From: Aphrophora alni
Taxonomy: Eukaryota; Arthropoda; Insecta; Hemiptera; Aphrophoridae
Length of the DNA: 64,000 bases
NCBI GenBank assembly: GCA_963513935.1
Contig: OY740767.1
Coordinates: 79,968,060-80,032,059 of the forward strand
Direction of reading: 5' to 3'
Positions 36,619 through 48,899 of this stretch are shown in pieces. Within the stretch, counting starts at the first letter, position 1, and the number at the start of each line of letters is the position of its first letter. The notes under the pieces are model-generated. The model saw only the letters and a program-made list of their open reading frames with translations. It made no database searches and was not told the origin of the DNA. A program made the position numbers and the translations under genes.

Positions 36619-39600
36619 CAGTGTCACTAATTTACAAGCGATTTAGCAAATTTCAAACTAGGTATCCTTAAATATAGTCTAATATATAAGGTATCATTGT
36701 AAGAGAAAGTATTATTATTTTGGAATGCAAGTTGTAAAGTTAAATGATTTTAGAGAAGTTCCGACTTGTAAAGAGGCCATAAATAAATTACTGGCATTCT
36801 AATTTTAGATTACACAAAGTTCCAATATGATTTTAATGGGAACCTACGCTATGTTAGAATAATTTAAATTACTATCAACACCTTTATATTTATCAACTTT
36901 TTAATGGGGAATTATATGTATTGTTTAAAAAAATGAAATATATTTTAGACCATTCTTATTACATTTATTCGAATTAAAAAGTGTAAGTATTAATATTTAA
37001 ATAAAAATACTACCCGATAGAAATTGAGGGTCTATAAACACTAGTTAAAAATATTTTGGTCTGCAAAATTTAAGAAAAATATTTCAATCAAACTATGACT
37101 TTATACATTTTATAATAAACATAGATGCATATAATTTTTGAATGACTTCTGAATTGATATTATTGAACAGCTAAATAGTTACGCAATCGTCTATATAGAC
37201 ATTATATGATTATATTTCAAAATTTGGATTTTTATATAATATATAAAATTCTACATATATGTAAATAAGTAATAAAATTAACCCTTAAAATAATGGAAAA
37301 ATGATACAAAAATTAATATTATAAAAATGTAAAAACAAGTAGGGAAACCACCATTAAACATTACAATAACTAAATAAAGTTTTAAATGAGAAATTTCAGA
37401 CCTAAAATGTCCCACCTGTTAAACATACAACCACTAGGAAATACGAAATTAGCTCATTCGCCCTGTTTTTAACATAGTTAATTTTAGTTATTTCACCTCC
37501 ATGCAGAGTGCACCGATTTCAGAAACATATTGAGAAAATAATATATAAAGAAACCACAAATAAATAACAGAGATCAAATTGAAACCGTAATGATGATCAT
37601 ATATAAGGTTTTCAAAACCATAGAAAAATATTACACATTAGGGAAACATTCACAAAATAAATAGAATTGAAGAAATAGAGGTCTAGAAATCTGTTACCAA
37701 TGCACCCCAACTGATCGTATATCCGGTTTAGCTTTAAACTCTTTGCTTCATCTGATCATACGATTAATAAGACTGTTTCCTCAGAAGAAAATAATAATAG
37801 ATTATTAAATTACCACAAAGTATTGTTTACCTACTTTCACCCCTTTATTAAATGCGTTTACTCCTAGTGACATCAATATCAGTCTATTACAATAATTGTG
37901 TTTACAAATAGTTACAGTGCCGTCTGCGTTAAGGAAACATACTTAAATACAATTTATAACGTGAAATAGTTTAATGTCATTAAATTCGTTCTATTCTAAA
38001 AGTGTACGTTTTGCATTTGATGAAAATCTTCACTTGTATGATTACTATACCTTGGAAACTGAAGTAACAAAAACCTACAAAAGTGTTAACACAGAAGTTG
38101 CTATATTATTTATATTGTCCAATGTAAATAAATGGTAACACACGTATTAATTAGTTGCCTCTAGTTATTTTATAGTGATACAAAAATATAGTGTTGTAAG
38201 AAAAGGTGCAAGGTTCAATTTAAGAAGTGAAAAAAATAATTTTACACTGTTATGGAATGTAACACCTTTGATTAAAAACCATGCAAGCTACAAAACATAA
38301 AACAATGAATAAATTAGTAATTATTTTAATTTAAATTCTATTTGTACACGTCTGATAAGAATATCATTGTTATATAATTCTGACTTCATGTTAAAATAAC
38401 AAGTTTTGTCCCTTATAATTTCTTTTTGTAAATTTATCGAAAATTGTTTAAACATATAAACATTTTTTTTCATTATTCTGCTGAAATATATTTACACACT
38501 ATTTAGAACATTATAACTATCTCGATTTTAAAATTCAGTTATAACATATAATTCTAATAATGCTTAAAATGTAGAATAATAATTGTTTAATTGATTTTCT
38601 CAACATTTAAAACAGTATAAAAATGTATTACAACCCAGTCTTTTTATCTGTAAGTACGAAAATTTGTTGTAGATTAAAATATTCCTTAATAACTATTTCC
38701 ATTAGTTAAAAGGTATATTAATTGCTATTTCCGCCAAGAAAATTGCAAGTTAATTCGTTTTCTCTTTTCAAATTTATCTTCTGAATAGTAATACAATTTC
38801 CATTCCATACAGGTAGAAATATTTATATTTCAATGCAACTCAACTTGTAGCTACATTCAACTAACTATGTTGATTACACTAAAGTCAACATGTTTGTCAC
38901 ATTTGAAAATTAGAGATAAGTCCATTTGGTACGTTGAGAATGAAAGACAAAACCTGCAATTTGAGACTCACAATATTTTATGTTATTGTATCGGGTTTGA
39001 ATTAATAACATAGATGTTAAACAGATTTTTTAAATTTCAATATTATGTATTTCTCTTAGACAAATATAACCTAATTAATATTGATTTAATATCAACATTA
39101 CATCAAAATAAAAGTAAAGAATTACTTAGTTTATGATCTAGTAAAAAGACCACAGGATGTTTTATTAAAATGAATTGTTACCTACTTGTAACAATAGGTA
39201 TTGAACAAAAAAAATTATTACGGGTAATTGTCAATTACTAAAGTAACACACGGCTTTTTAAATTTATAATCAATAAATTAAAGTAACATTTACCAAAAAT
39301 AAAGAAACGTGATTTTTTGTTGAGTATATCAAATATAATTTCACCACAGTAATTTTAAATTGAAACACACTTCATATATACCAAAATATTTTGTCTCTAT
39401 TAACTAGAACTTGCTTTATTTTCCCAACGAAGGTAATTCAAAATCTGGAAGCTCAATTTTAAATAAAAATCTACAACCACATCGTATGGTCGTTATGGCA
39501 ACTCTGTACCATAACTAAATTAACTTTCAGGATTTGTTACTTATATTTAGAGTAGAGACTACTTTAGACAATCAAACGTAATTTTGACGTCTTTAGTGAA

Positions 39601-40878
39601 CTTCATATCATGACTTGTATTATAAGGAGTAAAATTCCTGAAATAATATTTATCCATTTATTGTTTACTTTTACAGTTCAATTAAAGATAATAACAATTA
39701 AATTGCAATCAATAGATATAAGTATCGCAAGTTTAAATATAAGAGAAACATAGAGAAGGACAACTATACATGTTTACAGATATTATACTATAAGAAGTGA
39801 CAGTTTTATATGAAAAACATTAATTATTGCAACTCATTCTCCCAGAAGAGAGAATTACTTGAACGTAAAGAGAATTAACCTAAAAAATAAATACACATAT
39901 TATTAAAATCTTGTAAGTAAAGAGTACTAAACTATTGTAATAGTTAGTGAACCATATAGTAGTAAATGAAATATGATTAGGTACATTTCATAAGTTACGT
40001 TTGTGAAGAAAAAAATTATAAATAAAATATAAACAGAAAACCATACGCAATAGTTACAACATTGCAGATGACTTTCTAACCCCGTAGGGTAAACACCTGC
40101 TACTGATATATCGTATTAAGCTCGAAAAGTCTTGTTTAATTGTTTCAGTTATATTTAACGTCTTGCTAATTCAAAGAATGTAGGAAATAAGTTGGTTTCT
40201 TAAATATTTTGTTAAATAAATACATTTGTTTTGATGTTTTTAATTTACCCTATTTCACTATATATTTTCGTAAGAGTAAATTAGAGTGTATATATTTATT
40301 TTCGTTAAAGCTCGATGTTCGTGATAAGGAATTTTGTGTGCTGAACATACATTTAACGATATGTAACGGGGTGTAAAATGTACAACCATAAATCAAAAAT
40401 CCTTATGCAATATATTATTAGATATACAGTCCTATCCAAAACTAAGATCGTTGCTATTTTCACCAGTTTCCTCAAATACTTAAATAATTTCACGATTTTT
40501 ATCTAATTTCCTCAATATAGGGGGAAATCATAATCAGAACTAACAGAACCACCAAAAAATAATTGTCAAAAAAAAAATGTTTTTTTAAATATTTAATCAA
40601 TTTATTCAACAAAGTAATCACACCAATATTATAACTTATTGGAACCTTGATATGTTATCAATTTCATCAATAAAATTACTAATATAATATATTAGTACAA
40701 ATTTAAAAACAAACCGGAATGAATATATCAAACCTACAAAATGAACACCCATTAACAAAATAAATAAAGAAACTCCATATCTGAAGATATTGAAATTCAT
40801 AATCCAATTATCAAAATATTCATAAAACGAGAAATTATAACATTAGGTATAGATGATGTATTTGCATCTTATTAAATG

Positions 40879-40880
<2 letters not shown>
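36619..40880. other. Long gene-free AT-rich span
   Basis: Nothing is recognised in 4.2 kb. There are no frames with coding character. Confidence 0.5.

Positions 40881-40934
<54 letters not shown>
40881..40934. repeat. (AT)n microsatellite with (ATTT)n end
   Basis: An AT run is followed by three or four ATTT units, about 100 bp before the satellite array. Confidence 0.9.
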
Positions 40935-40938
<4 letters not shown>

Positions 40939-41039
40939 TTATTTATTTACTAATGCTAACAACATATAGAATATACTAAAAAACTAGTAATATAGGGCAT
41001 ATCACTAAATATTTCCTATACAAGCATTCCTGCAGACGT

Positions 41040-43156
41040 AACCGGCTGAGACACTTATGGTGCTGTTCATACAACCTGCTGAAACCCATAACCTGCTGAG
41101 ACACTTAACCTACTAAAACACATATGGTGCTGTTTATACAACCTGCTGAAACCCATAACCTGCTGAGACACTTTACCTACTAAAACACATATGGTGCTGT
41201 TCTTACAATCTACTAAAACCCATAACCTGCTGAGATACTTTACCTGCTAAAACACATATGGTGCTGTTCATACAACCTGCTGAAACTCATAACCTGCTGA
41301 GACACTTAACCTGCTAAAACACATATGGTGCTGTTCATACAACCTGCCGAAACCCATAACCTGCAGAGATACTTAACCTGCTAAAACACATATGGTGCTG
41401 TTCATACAACCTGCCGAAACCCATAACCTGCTGAGATACTTAATCTGCTAAAACACATATGGTGCTGTTCATACAACCTGCTGAAACCCATAACCCACTG
41501 AGATACATAACCTGCTAAAACACATATGGTGCTGTTCATACAACCTACTGAAACCCATAACCCACTGAGATACTTAACCTGCTAAAACACATATGGTGCT
41601 GTTCATACAACCTGCTGAAACCCATAACCCACTGAGATACTTTACCTGCTAAAACACATATGGTGCTGTTCATACAACCTGCTGAAACCCATAACCCACT
41701 GAGATACTTAACCTGCTAAAACACATATGGTGCTGTTCGTACAACCTACTGAAACCCATAACCCACTGAGATACTTAACCTGCTAAAACACATATGGTGC
41801 TGTTCATACAACCTGCTGAAACCCATAACCCACTGAGATACTTTACCTGCTAACACACATATGGTGCTGTTCATACAACCTACTGAAACCCATAACCTGC
41901 TGAGATACTTAATCTGCTAAAACACATATGGTGCTGTTCATACAACCTGCTGAAACCCATAACCCACTGAGATACTTTACCTGCTAAAACACATATGGTG
42001 CTGTTCATACAACCTACTGAAACCCATAACCCACTGAGATACTTAACCTGCTAAAACACATATGGTGCTGTTCATACAACCTGCTGAAACCCATAACCTG
42101 CTGAGATACTTAATCTGCTAAAACACATATGGTGCTGTTCATACAACCTGCTGAAACCCATAACCCACTGAGATACTTTACCTGCTAAAACACATATGGT
42201 GCTGTTCATACAACCTGCTGAAACCCATAACCCACTGAGATACTTTACCTGCTAAAACACATATGGTGCTGTCATTACAACCTACTGAAACCCATAACCC
42301 ACTGAGATACTTAACCTGCTAAAACACATATGGTGCTGTTCATACAACCTGCTGAATCCCATAACCCACTGAGATACTTTACCTGCTAAAACACATATGG
42401 TGCTGTTCATACAACCTGCTGAAACCCATAACCCACTGAGATACTTTACCTGCTAAAACACATATGGTGCTGTTCATACAACCTACTGAAACCCATAACC
42501 CACTGAGATACTTAACCTGCTAAAACACATATGGTGCTGTTCATACAACCTGCTGAAACCCATAACCCACTGAGATACTTAACCTGCTAAAACACATATG
42601 GTGCTGTTCATACAACCTGCTGAAACCCATAACCCACTGAGATACTTTACCTGCTAAAACACATATGGTGCTGTTCATACAACCTGCTGAAACCCATAAC
42701 CCACTGAGATACTTTACCTGCTAAAACACATATGGTGCTGTTCATACAACCTGCTGAATCCCATAACCTGCTGAGATACTTAACCTGCTAAAAGACATAT
42801 TTATGGTGCTGTTCATACAACCTGCTGAATCCCATAACCTGCTGAGATACTTAACCTGCTAAAACACATATAGTGCTGTTCATACAACCTGCTGAAACTC
42901 AAAACCTGCTGAGACACTTAACCTGCTAAAACACATATGGTGCTGTTCATACAACCTGCTGAAACCCATAACCTGCTGAGACACTTAACTTGCTAACACA
43001 TATACACTCATATGGTGCTGTTCATACAACCTGCTGAAACCCATAACCTGCTGAGACACTTAACTTGCTAACACATATACACTCATATGGTGCTGTTCAT
43101 ACAACCTGCTGAAACCCATAACCTGCTGAGACGAAATATGGTGCTGAAACGCATAC
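41040..43156. repeat. Satellite array, 67-bp unit of four 16-17-bp submonomers, about 31 copies
   Basis: The repeated unit is, in order, AACCTGCTGAAACCCAT (17), AACCCACTGAGATACTT (17), AACCTGCTAAAACACAT (17) and ATGGTGCTGTTCATAC (16). Thirty-one to thirty-two copies of the ATGGTGCTG block can be counted. The first three submonomers are clear relatives (AAC-C-CTRARA-AC-T) and the fourth is more diverged, so the 67-bp unit is a higher-order repeat grown from a 17-bp ancestor. Outer units carry the variant AACCTGCTGAGACACTT. Inner units carry AACCCACTGAGATACTT, which is typical of homogenised centres with diverged edges. Near 42990-43090 a longer variant (aacttgctaacacatataca) occurs in two adjacent units. 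No open reading frame is conserved. Confidence 0.95.
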
Positions 43157-44006
43157 CCGATTTCGTAATGTCAAAATCATCTGTCACCGCATATTGTACA
43201 TATTCATATACATTTTGTTTCGTCAACATAATAAAAAGCCAGTGTTAATATATAATTGCGCTCATGAGCTAAATCTTGTACTTCTAACAGACAATTCTTA
43301 AGTTTAGTTAATAAAGTCTTTACGTATAGACTTTTTAAAATTGATTTTTAAATAATTATATCCTACATTCACTATTATCCATTTTATACTCATTAATAAC
43401 TTTTTATAATTGAATTCTAAATAATTGGATATAGATTGAGGTGTTTCAAGTTTATTTAAATCTTCAAAATTTAGTCTAGAGCAGATTTACTTTTCATATA
43501 AATTAATCAAATGATTTATAATACTGTCGCATATTCCTTATTATTTCCATACATATAACCATATTTAATTAACTTCAACACTAGAACATGACATTCAGTA
43601 CACTGTTTCCACTCTTCAAGCCTAGCCGCATTATAAGAATTCAATCTGTAGGAATCAAATATAATATTTTCACACTTTTCATACAATTTTTTTCTAAAAA
43701 TATTAAACATTTTATGAAGATTATATCCTGCGGCGAAATATTAATTAAAGTAAATGTTTTACATTTACACTAAAAACTGGATAGCAATATAATAATTAGC
43801 TCCATTACTATCAAGCATCGTATTCATTATGCTTGGTAACCTAAAAACTGTTCATATAGTGAAACTACTTTTGACATATGCAGTAGTTTATAGTTTACAT
43901 ACTCAAAACTTATAACTTTTATCTCATAATAAAGATTTCCACTTTTCTTTGTAATTAAAAAATCTGTATTAACTCTATCATGTTCAAAACTAATATCCGC
44001 ATATAT
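43157..44006. other. Gene-free AT-rich span
   Basis: Nothing is recognised. Overlapping frames at 43516-43773 on both strands lack support. Confidence 0.5.
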
Positions 44007-44014
44007 ATATTATT

Positions 44015-44079
44015 ATTATCTATTTTCCCGTTTATTGTTAAATTAAAACATTCCTGAAACAACCAAACTAAGCTCAATA
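44015..44079 (+). repeat. 65-bp repeat next to TA tract, copy 2
   Basis: This is the partner of 36554-36618 (62 of 65 identical). It is preceded by a short (TA)n/TAT tract at about 44001-44014. Confidence 0.8.
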
Positions 44080-44379
44080 AATTTTACGATTTTATATTTT
44101 ATAAAGAGCTATTTAAAGGAGGATTAAATAACCATTATCAATTAAAATGTTACCACCGACAAAGTTATACAATCGACGCCACCGTTATCACCAGTTTTAA
44201 CCGCTAAAAACAAACACAATATAAGTATTATTAAATACATATTATATACTATCAAACCTTCCTCTCCGCTATGATAAATTATAATAAAACTAAAAAGTTA
44301 TATAATCTCTCTTTAAAAATAAGACTCCACTCAATATATACCATAATATTAAGTCATAAAGGAAAAACCCCTCGAATAT

Positions 44380-44830
44380 ACCTCAGGCCGTTATTAACAT
44401 CCGCCAACACCGACGATAATGTCAGGAGGTAAACCTTAACAGAAACACGACTTATTGCCTTCTGGACATTTCTCTTAAACCCGTAAAAACCTGAAAGATG
44501 TCACCGCCATTCCCGTTAAAAAAATCTTGATACGACGAAATACACATTCCCCCCGGACAATAAATCCCGTTTAAACGGATAAAATGTAAATAAAATTAAC
44601 CAGACGTCCGATGAACCCGCTTTCATAGACGTGGGTCTTGTAAACAACGTTCCAAGACTCCCGAAGAACCCAGAATAACTATAGTAGCCTATGAATGAAG
44701 TAACCTGTCTCCTGACCATCCGTCTACATGGGACAGGCCCTGGCCATTCACTCTGCGACGCCCACAGCTGTTTTCCTAATTAGTCACCTTTTAGCTTCCC
44801 CACTAGCTTAAGTAACATTTTACCCGAATC
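44380..44830. other. GC-richer island of unknown nature
   Basis: Composition is markedly less AT-rich, with CCGCCAACACCGACGATAAT, a C-run at 44550-44556 and GGGACAGGCCCTGGCCATTC. A 67-codon minus frame (44516-44719) is unrecognised. It is probably a decayed repeat or part of the element ending at 45670. Confidence 0.3.
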
Positions 44831-45339
44831 ATAATTTCCAAAATTTTATCAAAAATTGGAGAAGTAAATAAAAAAAAATCAGCGCTACTAAACAAGGGCA
44901 AATTTAATAAAAAACAAACAATATAGAGGTAGTCTGTTTAAAGTTTGTAATAACAAAGTTGGTTTTCTGTAACAATATGACAATGAAATAACATTATTTA
45001 TTACAAAAATAACAAATATTAACTATATACATTAACTACTGTACTACACGTTATAGGCATAATATAAATAATATTTTACAAACTGTTTGCAAAATAAAAG
45101 GAGATAACTTAAGGGTACATTTTGGGTGGTAATGCATTGCCGGGTCGTCAGATCGCGTGGTAAAATTAATATAAGTACAGTGGGCGAATCTTAACCTAGA
45201 CTAGTCATTTTTGACTACAAACCAATTTACTAAAACTAACCAATTTACACTAAAACCAATATTAATATTAACTGCACTGTATTGGGACAACATGTCGGTC
45301 TAATAATATTTTGACTATAGTTCGACTAATAAAACAAAA

Positions 45340-45670
45340 ACGCGATGCGCCCAGGTATAAACCCTAGGGCCGTACCTGCTTAGGTTTAGCAGAGCATAGT
45401 TAATAATTTCGGCACTGTAATAAATCAAAGGTGATCACTGTCAGAGGTCTTCCCTCAGAGGTGGTTCGTGTACTACTCTGTCCTATCTAGTCGCCTCGCG
45501 CACATACGAGATAGCGAAGGGGCGGGGGAGTGATGGCTAATCATCACAATCACCCCCTCTAGCCAAAAAACAAAAAAAGGAGGTACGCCGTGCGCGGGAC
45601 GGTAATGAGGTATAAGGACGGGACAAGGTATAAAATTAGGTAGTGCTAGATGACTTTGTCCTAGTGGTCA
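45340..45670 (-). mobile_element. Possible LTR fragment next to a polypurine-like tract
   Basis: Read on the minus strand, GGGGGGGAGC (plus 45671-45680) is followed at once by TGACCACTAGGACAAAG. The layout, a G-run then GAGC then TG, is the same as the polypurine tract/LTR junction of the element at 58213-64000 (CGGGGGGGGAGAGC then TGTAGC). The region to the left is GC-richer with promoter-like complexity. I could not find a second LTR copy or the other LTR end, so the left limit is arbitrary. Confidence 0.35.
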
Positions 45671-45884
45671 GCTCCCCCCCAAAAATAATTAAACGCGAAC
45701 ACTTAGGCAGAACCCAAATGCTCACCCTAACGACTGTAAACTTACCCAAACTGGAAGCCAGAAATCCAATAAATAAAGGGTAGATTTGATAACGAATTGG
45801 ATTATTGGGGTAACAGGAAAAACCGAAAAGGGAAAAGGAAAAAAAAGAGGGGGGAAATCCTCCCCCGTTACCAGGACAAAATTC

Positions 45885-45887
<3 letters not shown>

Positions 45888-45917
<30 letters not shown>

Positions 45918-45922
45918 CATAC

Positions 45923-45955
<33 letters not shown>
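45888..45955. repeat. Two (TA)n tracts separated by acatacat
   Basis: TA runs lie at 45888-45916 and 45925-45955. Frames through them on both strands encode Tyr-Ile repeats and are artefacts. Confidence 0.95.
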
Positions 45956-45958
<3 letters not shown>

Positions 45959-47030
45959 TACATACATATACTTTATTTTACACTTATAAAAGCTGGAATT
46001 CTAAGTATAATAGTTTAATACACAAATAATGTATCACGAAGAAAAATATTTTTAAATATATAACAAAAAAATAATCCATAAATTAAAAAAGTTATTTGAA
46101 CTTAATAATAATTTTAAAAGAATTATGATATTTAAAAATGTATTAAAAACTATATTAATAAGAAACATTCAACTATAAAAATGAACCGCAATGATGTTAT
46201 TAAAAGTAATAAAAATGTTTTATTAAAATTTGTTTATAATGTAACTCAATTAAAATTATACCAATTTAAAAATTTTAATCATAAGTTAGAGTAAGATTTA
46301 TTGCTAAATAAGATAAATATTGAATAAACATTAACGTAAGTAGACGCGAGAAAAGTTTATTTTTACAAACATAAAATTCGCAAATCCAGTAATATAAAGC
46401 TTTAAACAACGAAGGATGTTTTCATGAGTTTGAATTAAAGAAAATTAAATAATAAATATTTTACTTCGTTTTTTCAAATAAATATATGGACAATCTAACT
46501 TAAAAGCTTACGTAATGTAAGGAAGATAAAAATATAGACAAGTTTTGTTTCAACCAAACGTTTGTAGATGAACATTATGTATTTTGTAAGAAATGTGACA
46601 TATCAAGATAAAATGTTTACTGTATAAAGAGATGGTTATGTAGCAATATGAAAGCAACTAAACGTAAAATTGATAAAAAAAAGTTATTTGTGAATGTAGC
46701 GTATTAATTTGCAACTCTTTTTACACACAAAAAAAACAGATAACACATTCATGATCCAAAAAATATATTAAATAGTTTTTATAGATTTAAATTCTTGAAG
46801 ACATTTTTTTTCTATTATAAAACAGATTAAAATGACCTCCTAACCAAACATAAAACCATCAAAAACACTGTTACAATATTGCAGTGTTGATAAAGTGACT
46901 AACAATTCTAATAAAAAAACATAAAGAAAACATTCACTTGAATATTTAAAGTTAAAATAATTTTAAAAAGGGATACACTATATATATTTAGTAATAATAT
47001 TTTTAGTTCAGACCTGATGAATATTAAACA
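45956..47030. other. Gene-free AT-rich span
   Basis: Nothing is recognised. Confidence 0.5.
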
Positions 47031-47031
47031 C

Positions 47032-47098
<67 letters not shown>

Positions 47099-47126
47099 TA
47101 TTATTATTATTATTATTATTATTATA
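47032..47126. repeat. Palindromic trinucleotide microsatellite (TAA)n/(ATT)n
   Basis: About 22 TAA units (47032-47098) switch directly to about 9 ATT units (47098-47126). The tract can fold into a hairpin with a stem of about 28 bp. Confidence 0.9.
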
Positions 47127-47959
47127 AAAACAATATATAGGACCCAAAAGTAATTAGAAAGTAACCAAAATCAACCAGATCTGCTAGTTCATAGAATAGG
47201 TAAAATTGAAAAATACCTAACAATATTATGCCCTATAGGATTTGCAGTTCCCACCCCCTGCAGACCCCCCGCATATAGGGTCAAAGTGGCAGGGTTGATA
47301 TTACCAGACCAAACCAATTTAAATCGAAAGAAATCTCGTAAGAAATCTGAGAAGATTTCGGTATAAAGTTAACACATATTTTCCTAACGGAAGATGTTTA
47401 AAATGGGAGAAAGTTGTTAAAATTTCATATTTTACATAGAAATGTTAAAATAAAATTTAGGGAAATTTAAAGATTGTATTTTGATTTGAAATTTTTACTG
47501 AATCATCTTTAGGTGATGTATCTAACGATAGTAGATTAAAAATATTAAGATTCAATTAAAACAAAATGTCGGATTTGTTTATAATTTTCAATTTTCGTTA
47601 ATTTCCATACTTTGTTTTTCAAATTAAAAAAATGTGTTATAAAAATTTGCAATTTTAATATTTTAAAACGCTAAATTGCAGTTGGATTCTCAAATATGTT
47701 TTCTGGCAAGTTTCACATTTGTATATTATATTGTTAAAAAGTTGTAATGAATTATATTTGGTGCGGGCGTATATATCAAAATGTTGGGTGTATCGAACGC
47801 ACATCGACGCGCATTTATGATTTTATCAGGCTTAAATTATACCAAACTTATATAATATGATAGAGAATCAATGCTAAGTTAATCAAATCGATATCATGGA
47901 TATAATATATATTGTTTAAAAATATAGTTATAAGTTTTGATCCGGTTTCTGGTCTTTCG

Positions 47960-47963
<4 letters not shown>
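47127..47963. other. Gene-free AT-rich span
   Basis: Only a small C-rich patch (ccaccccctgcagacccccc, about 47251-47270) stands out. No gene is seen. Confidence 0.5.

Positions 47964-48025
<62 letters not shown>
47964..48025. repeat. 62-bp homopolymer A tract
   Basis: Sixty-two consecutive A residues follow tttctggtctttcggttt. It could be the poly(A) end of a retroposed sequence, but no element body or target-site duplication is recognised. Length may be unreliable, as homopolymers are error-prone in assembly. Frames across it (poly-Lys, poly-Phe) are artefacts. Confidence 0.85.
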
Positions 48026-48026
<1 letters not shown>

Positions 48027-48120
48027 AGTTTTCTTTTCTTCAAAACGTATTTTGTTTATTACAATACAATAATATACACTTATTATGAAATAACAAATAA
48101 TATTGTTACGTTTAAAATCA

Positions 48121-48208
48121 TGTACGGTTAAATACGACAAGTTATTACTTGTCAAGTTATTACTGCCTGAGTTATTACTGCCTGAGTCAACTTAGATCTA
48201 ACCGTACA
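48121..48208. repeat. 10-bp inverted repeat enclosing three 15-bp units
   Basis: tgtacggtta (48121-48130) and taaccgtaca (48199-48208) are perfect inverted copies. Between them agttattactgcctg and close variants occur three times in tandem (about 48140-48184). The whole is 88 bp. Confidence 0.7.
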
Positions 48209-48777
48209 ATGGATGATTACATCTATTTACAAACTATGCTTACTTGCTAAGAAAACAAAATCCTACTGACTAAGAGATGTTTTGGGACATAACTCCTCCA
48301 TCCCAAAGCAGAACGTCGGGCGTTGACTGATTCCGAAGTTACAGCATATTTTCTTAAGTATCTATAAACCATATATAGCACTACTATGATACTCAGTTTA
48401 TATAAGGTTTTAGTCCAAATACTAATATTTTTTGTTACATGTAGTTTTAAATTTATCTTTGAAATGTGTGCAGGTGAACTCTACGCACGGTGTTTTAGAA
48501 AAAAAAACACAAACTAGCCACGGCGTGGGTAGATAACGCTTCGCATCCATAATCACGTGCTATCAGTCAATCTATCAATAATATTATAAATAATGTCATT
48601 TGACCTTGGACTTGATATACAAGGCAAAACACCTCTTGAATTATGGAATGAACTCCTCCGATGTGACTTGTTGTAGGATAAAGAGGAAGTTTATGCTAAA
48701 GAGGGGTGGGAGGGTTGGTATGGGCGAAGAGAAAGTTTCGCGTTGAAAATGGTAAAAATTGAATTAAGAATACCGAG

Positions 48778-48782
<5 letters not shown>
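48209..48782. other. Mixed-composition span, no gene
   Basis: A hairpin tttggga/tcccaaa lies at 48281-48287 and 48301-48307. The segment before the microsatellite (48600-48780) is less AT-rich, resembling the layout of the other segments that precede (TA)n tracts, but no second copy was found. Confidence 0.4.
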
Positions 48783-48845
<63 letters not shown>

Positions 48846-48899
48846 GGTATGTATGTATGTATGTACGTATGTATGTATGCATGTATGTATGTATGTATA
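48783..48899. repeat. Compound microsatellite (TA)n-(GTAT)n
   Basis: A TA run (48783-48842) passes into about 14 GTAT-type units with a few substitutions (GTAG, GTAC, GCAT). Overlapping minus frames are low-complexity artefacts. Confidence 0.95.

Noticed and set aside
41040..43156. CRISPR-like array
   Set aside because: There are no unique spacers between repeats. The whole unit is tandemly reiterated, and the setting is a eukaryotic satellite.
47928..48155. Poly-Phe and poly-Lys frames
   Set aside because: They are produced by the 62-bp A homopolymer.
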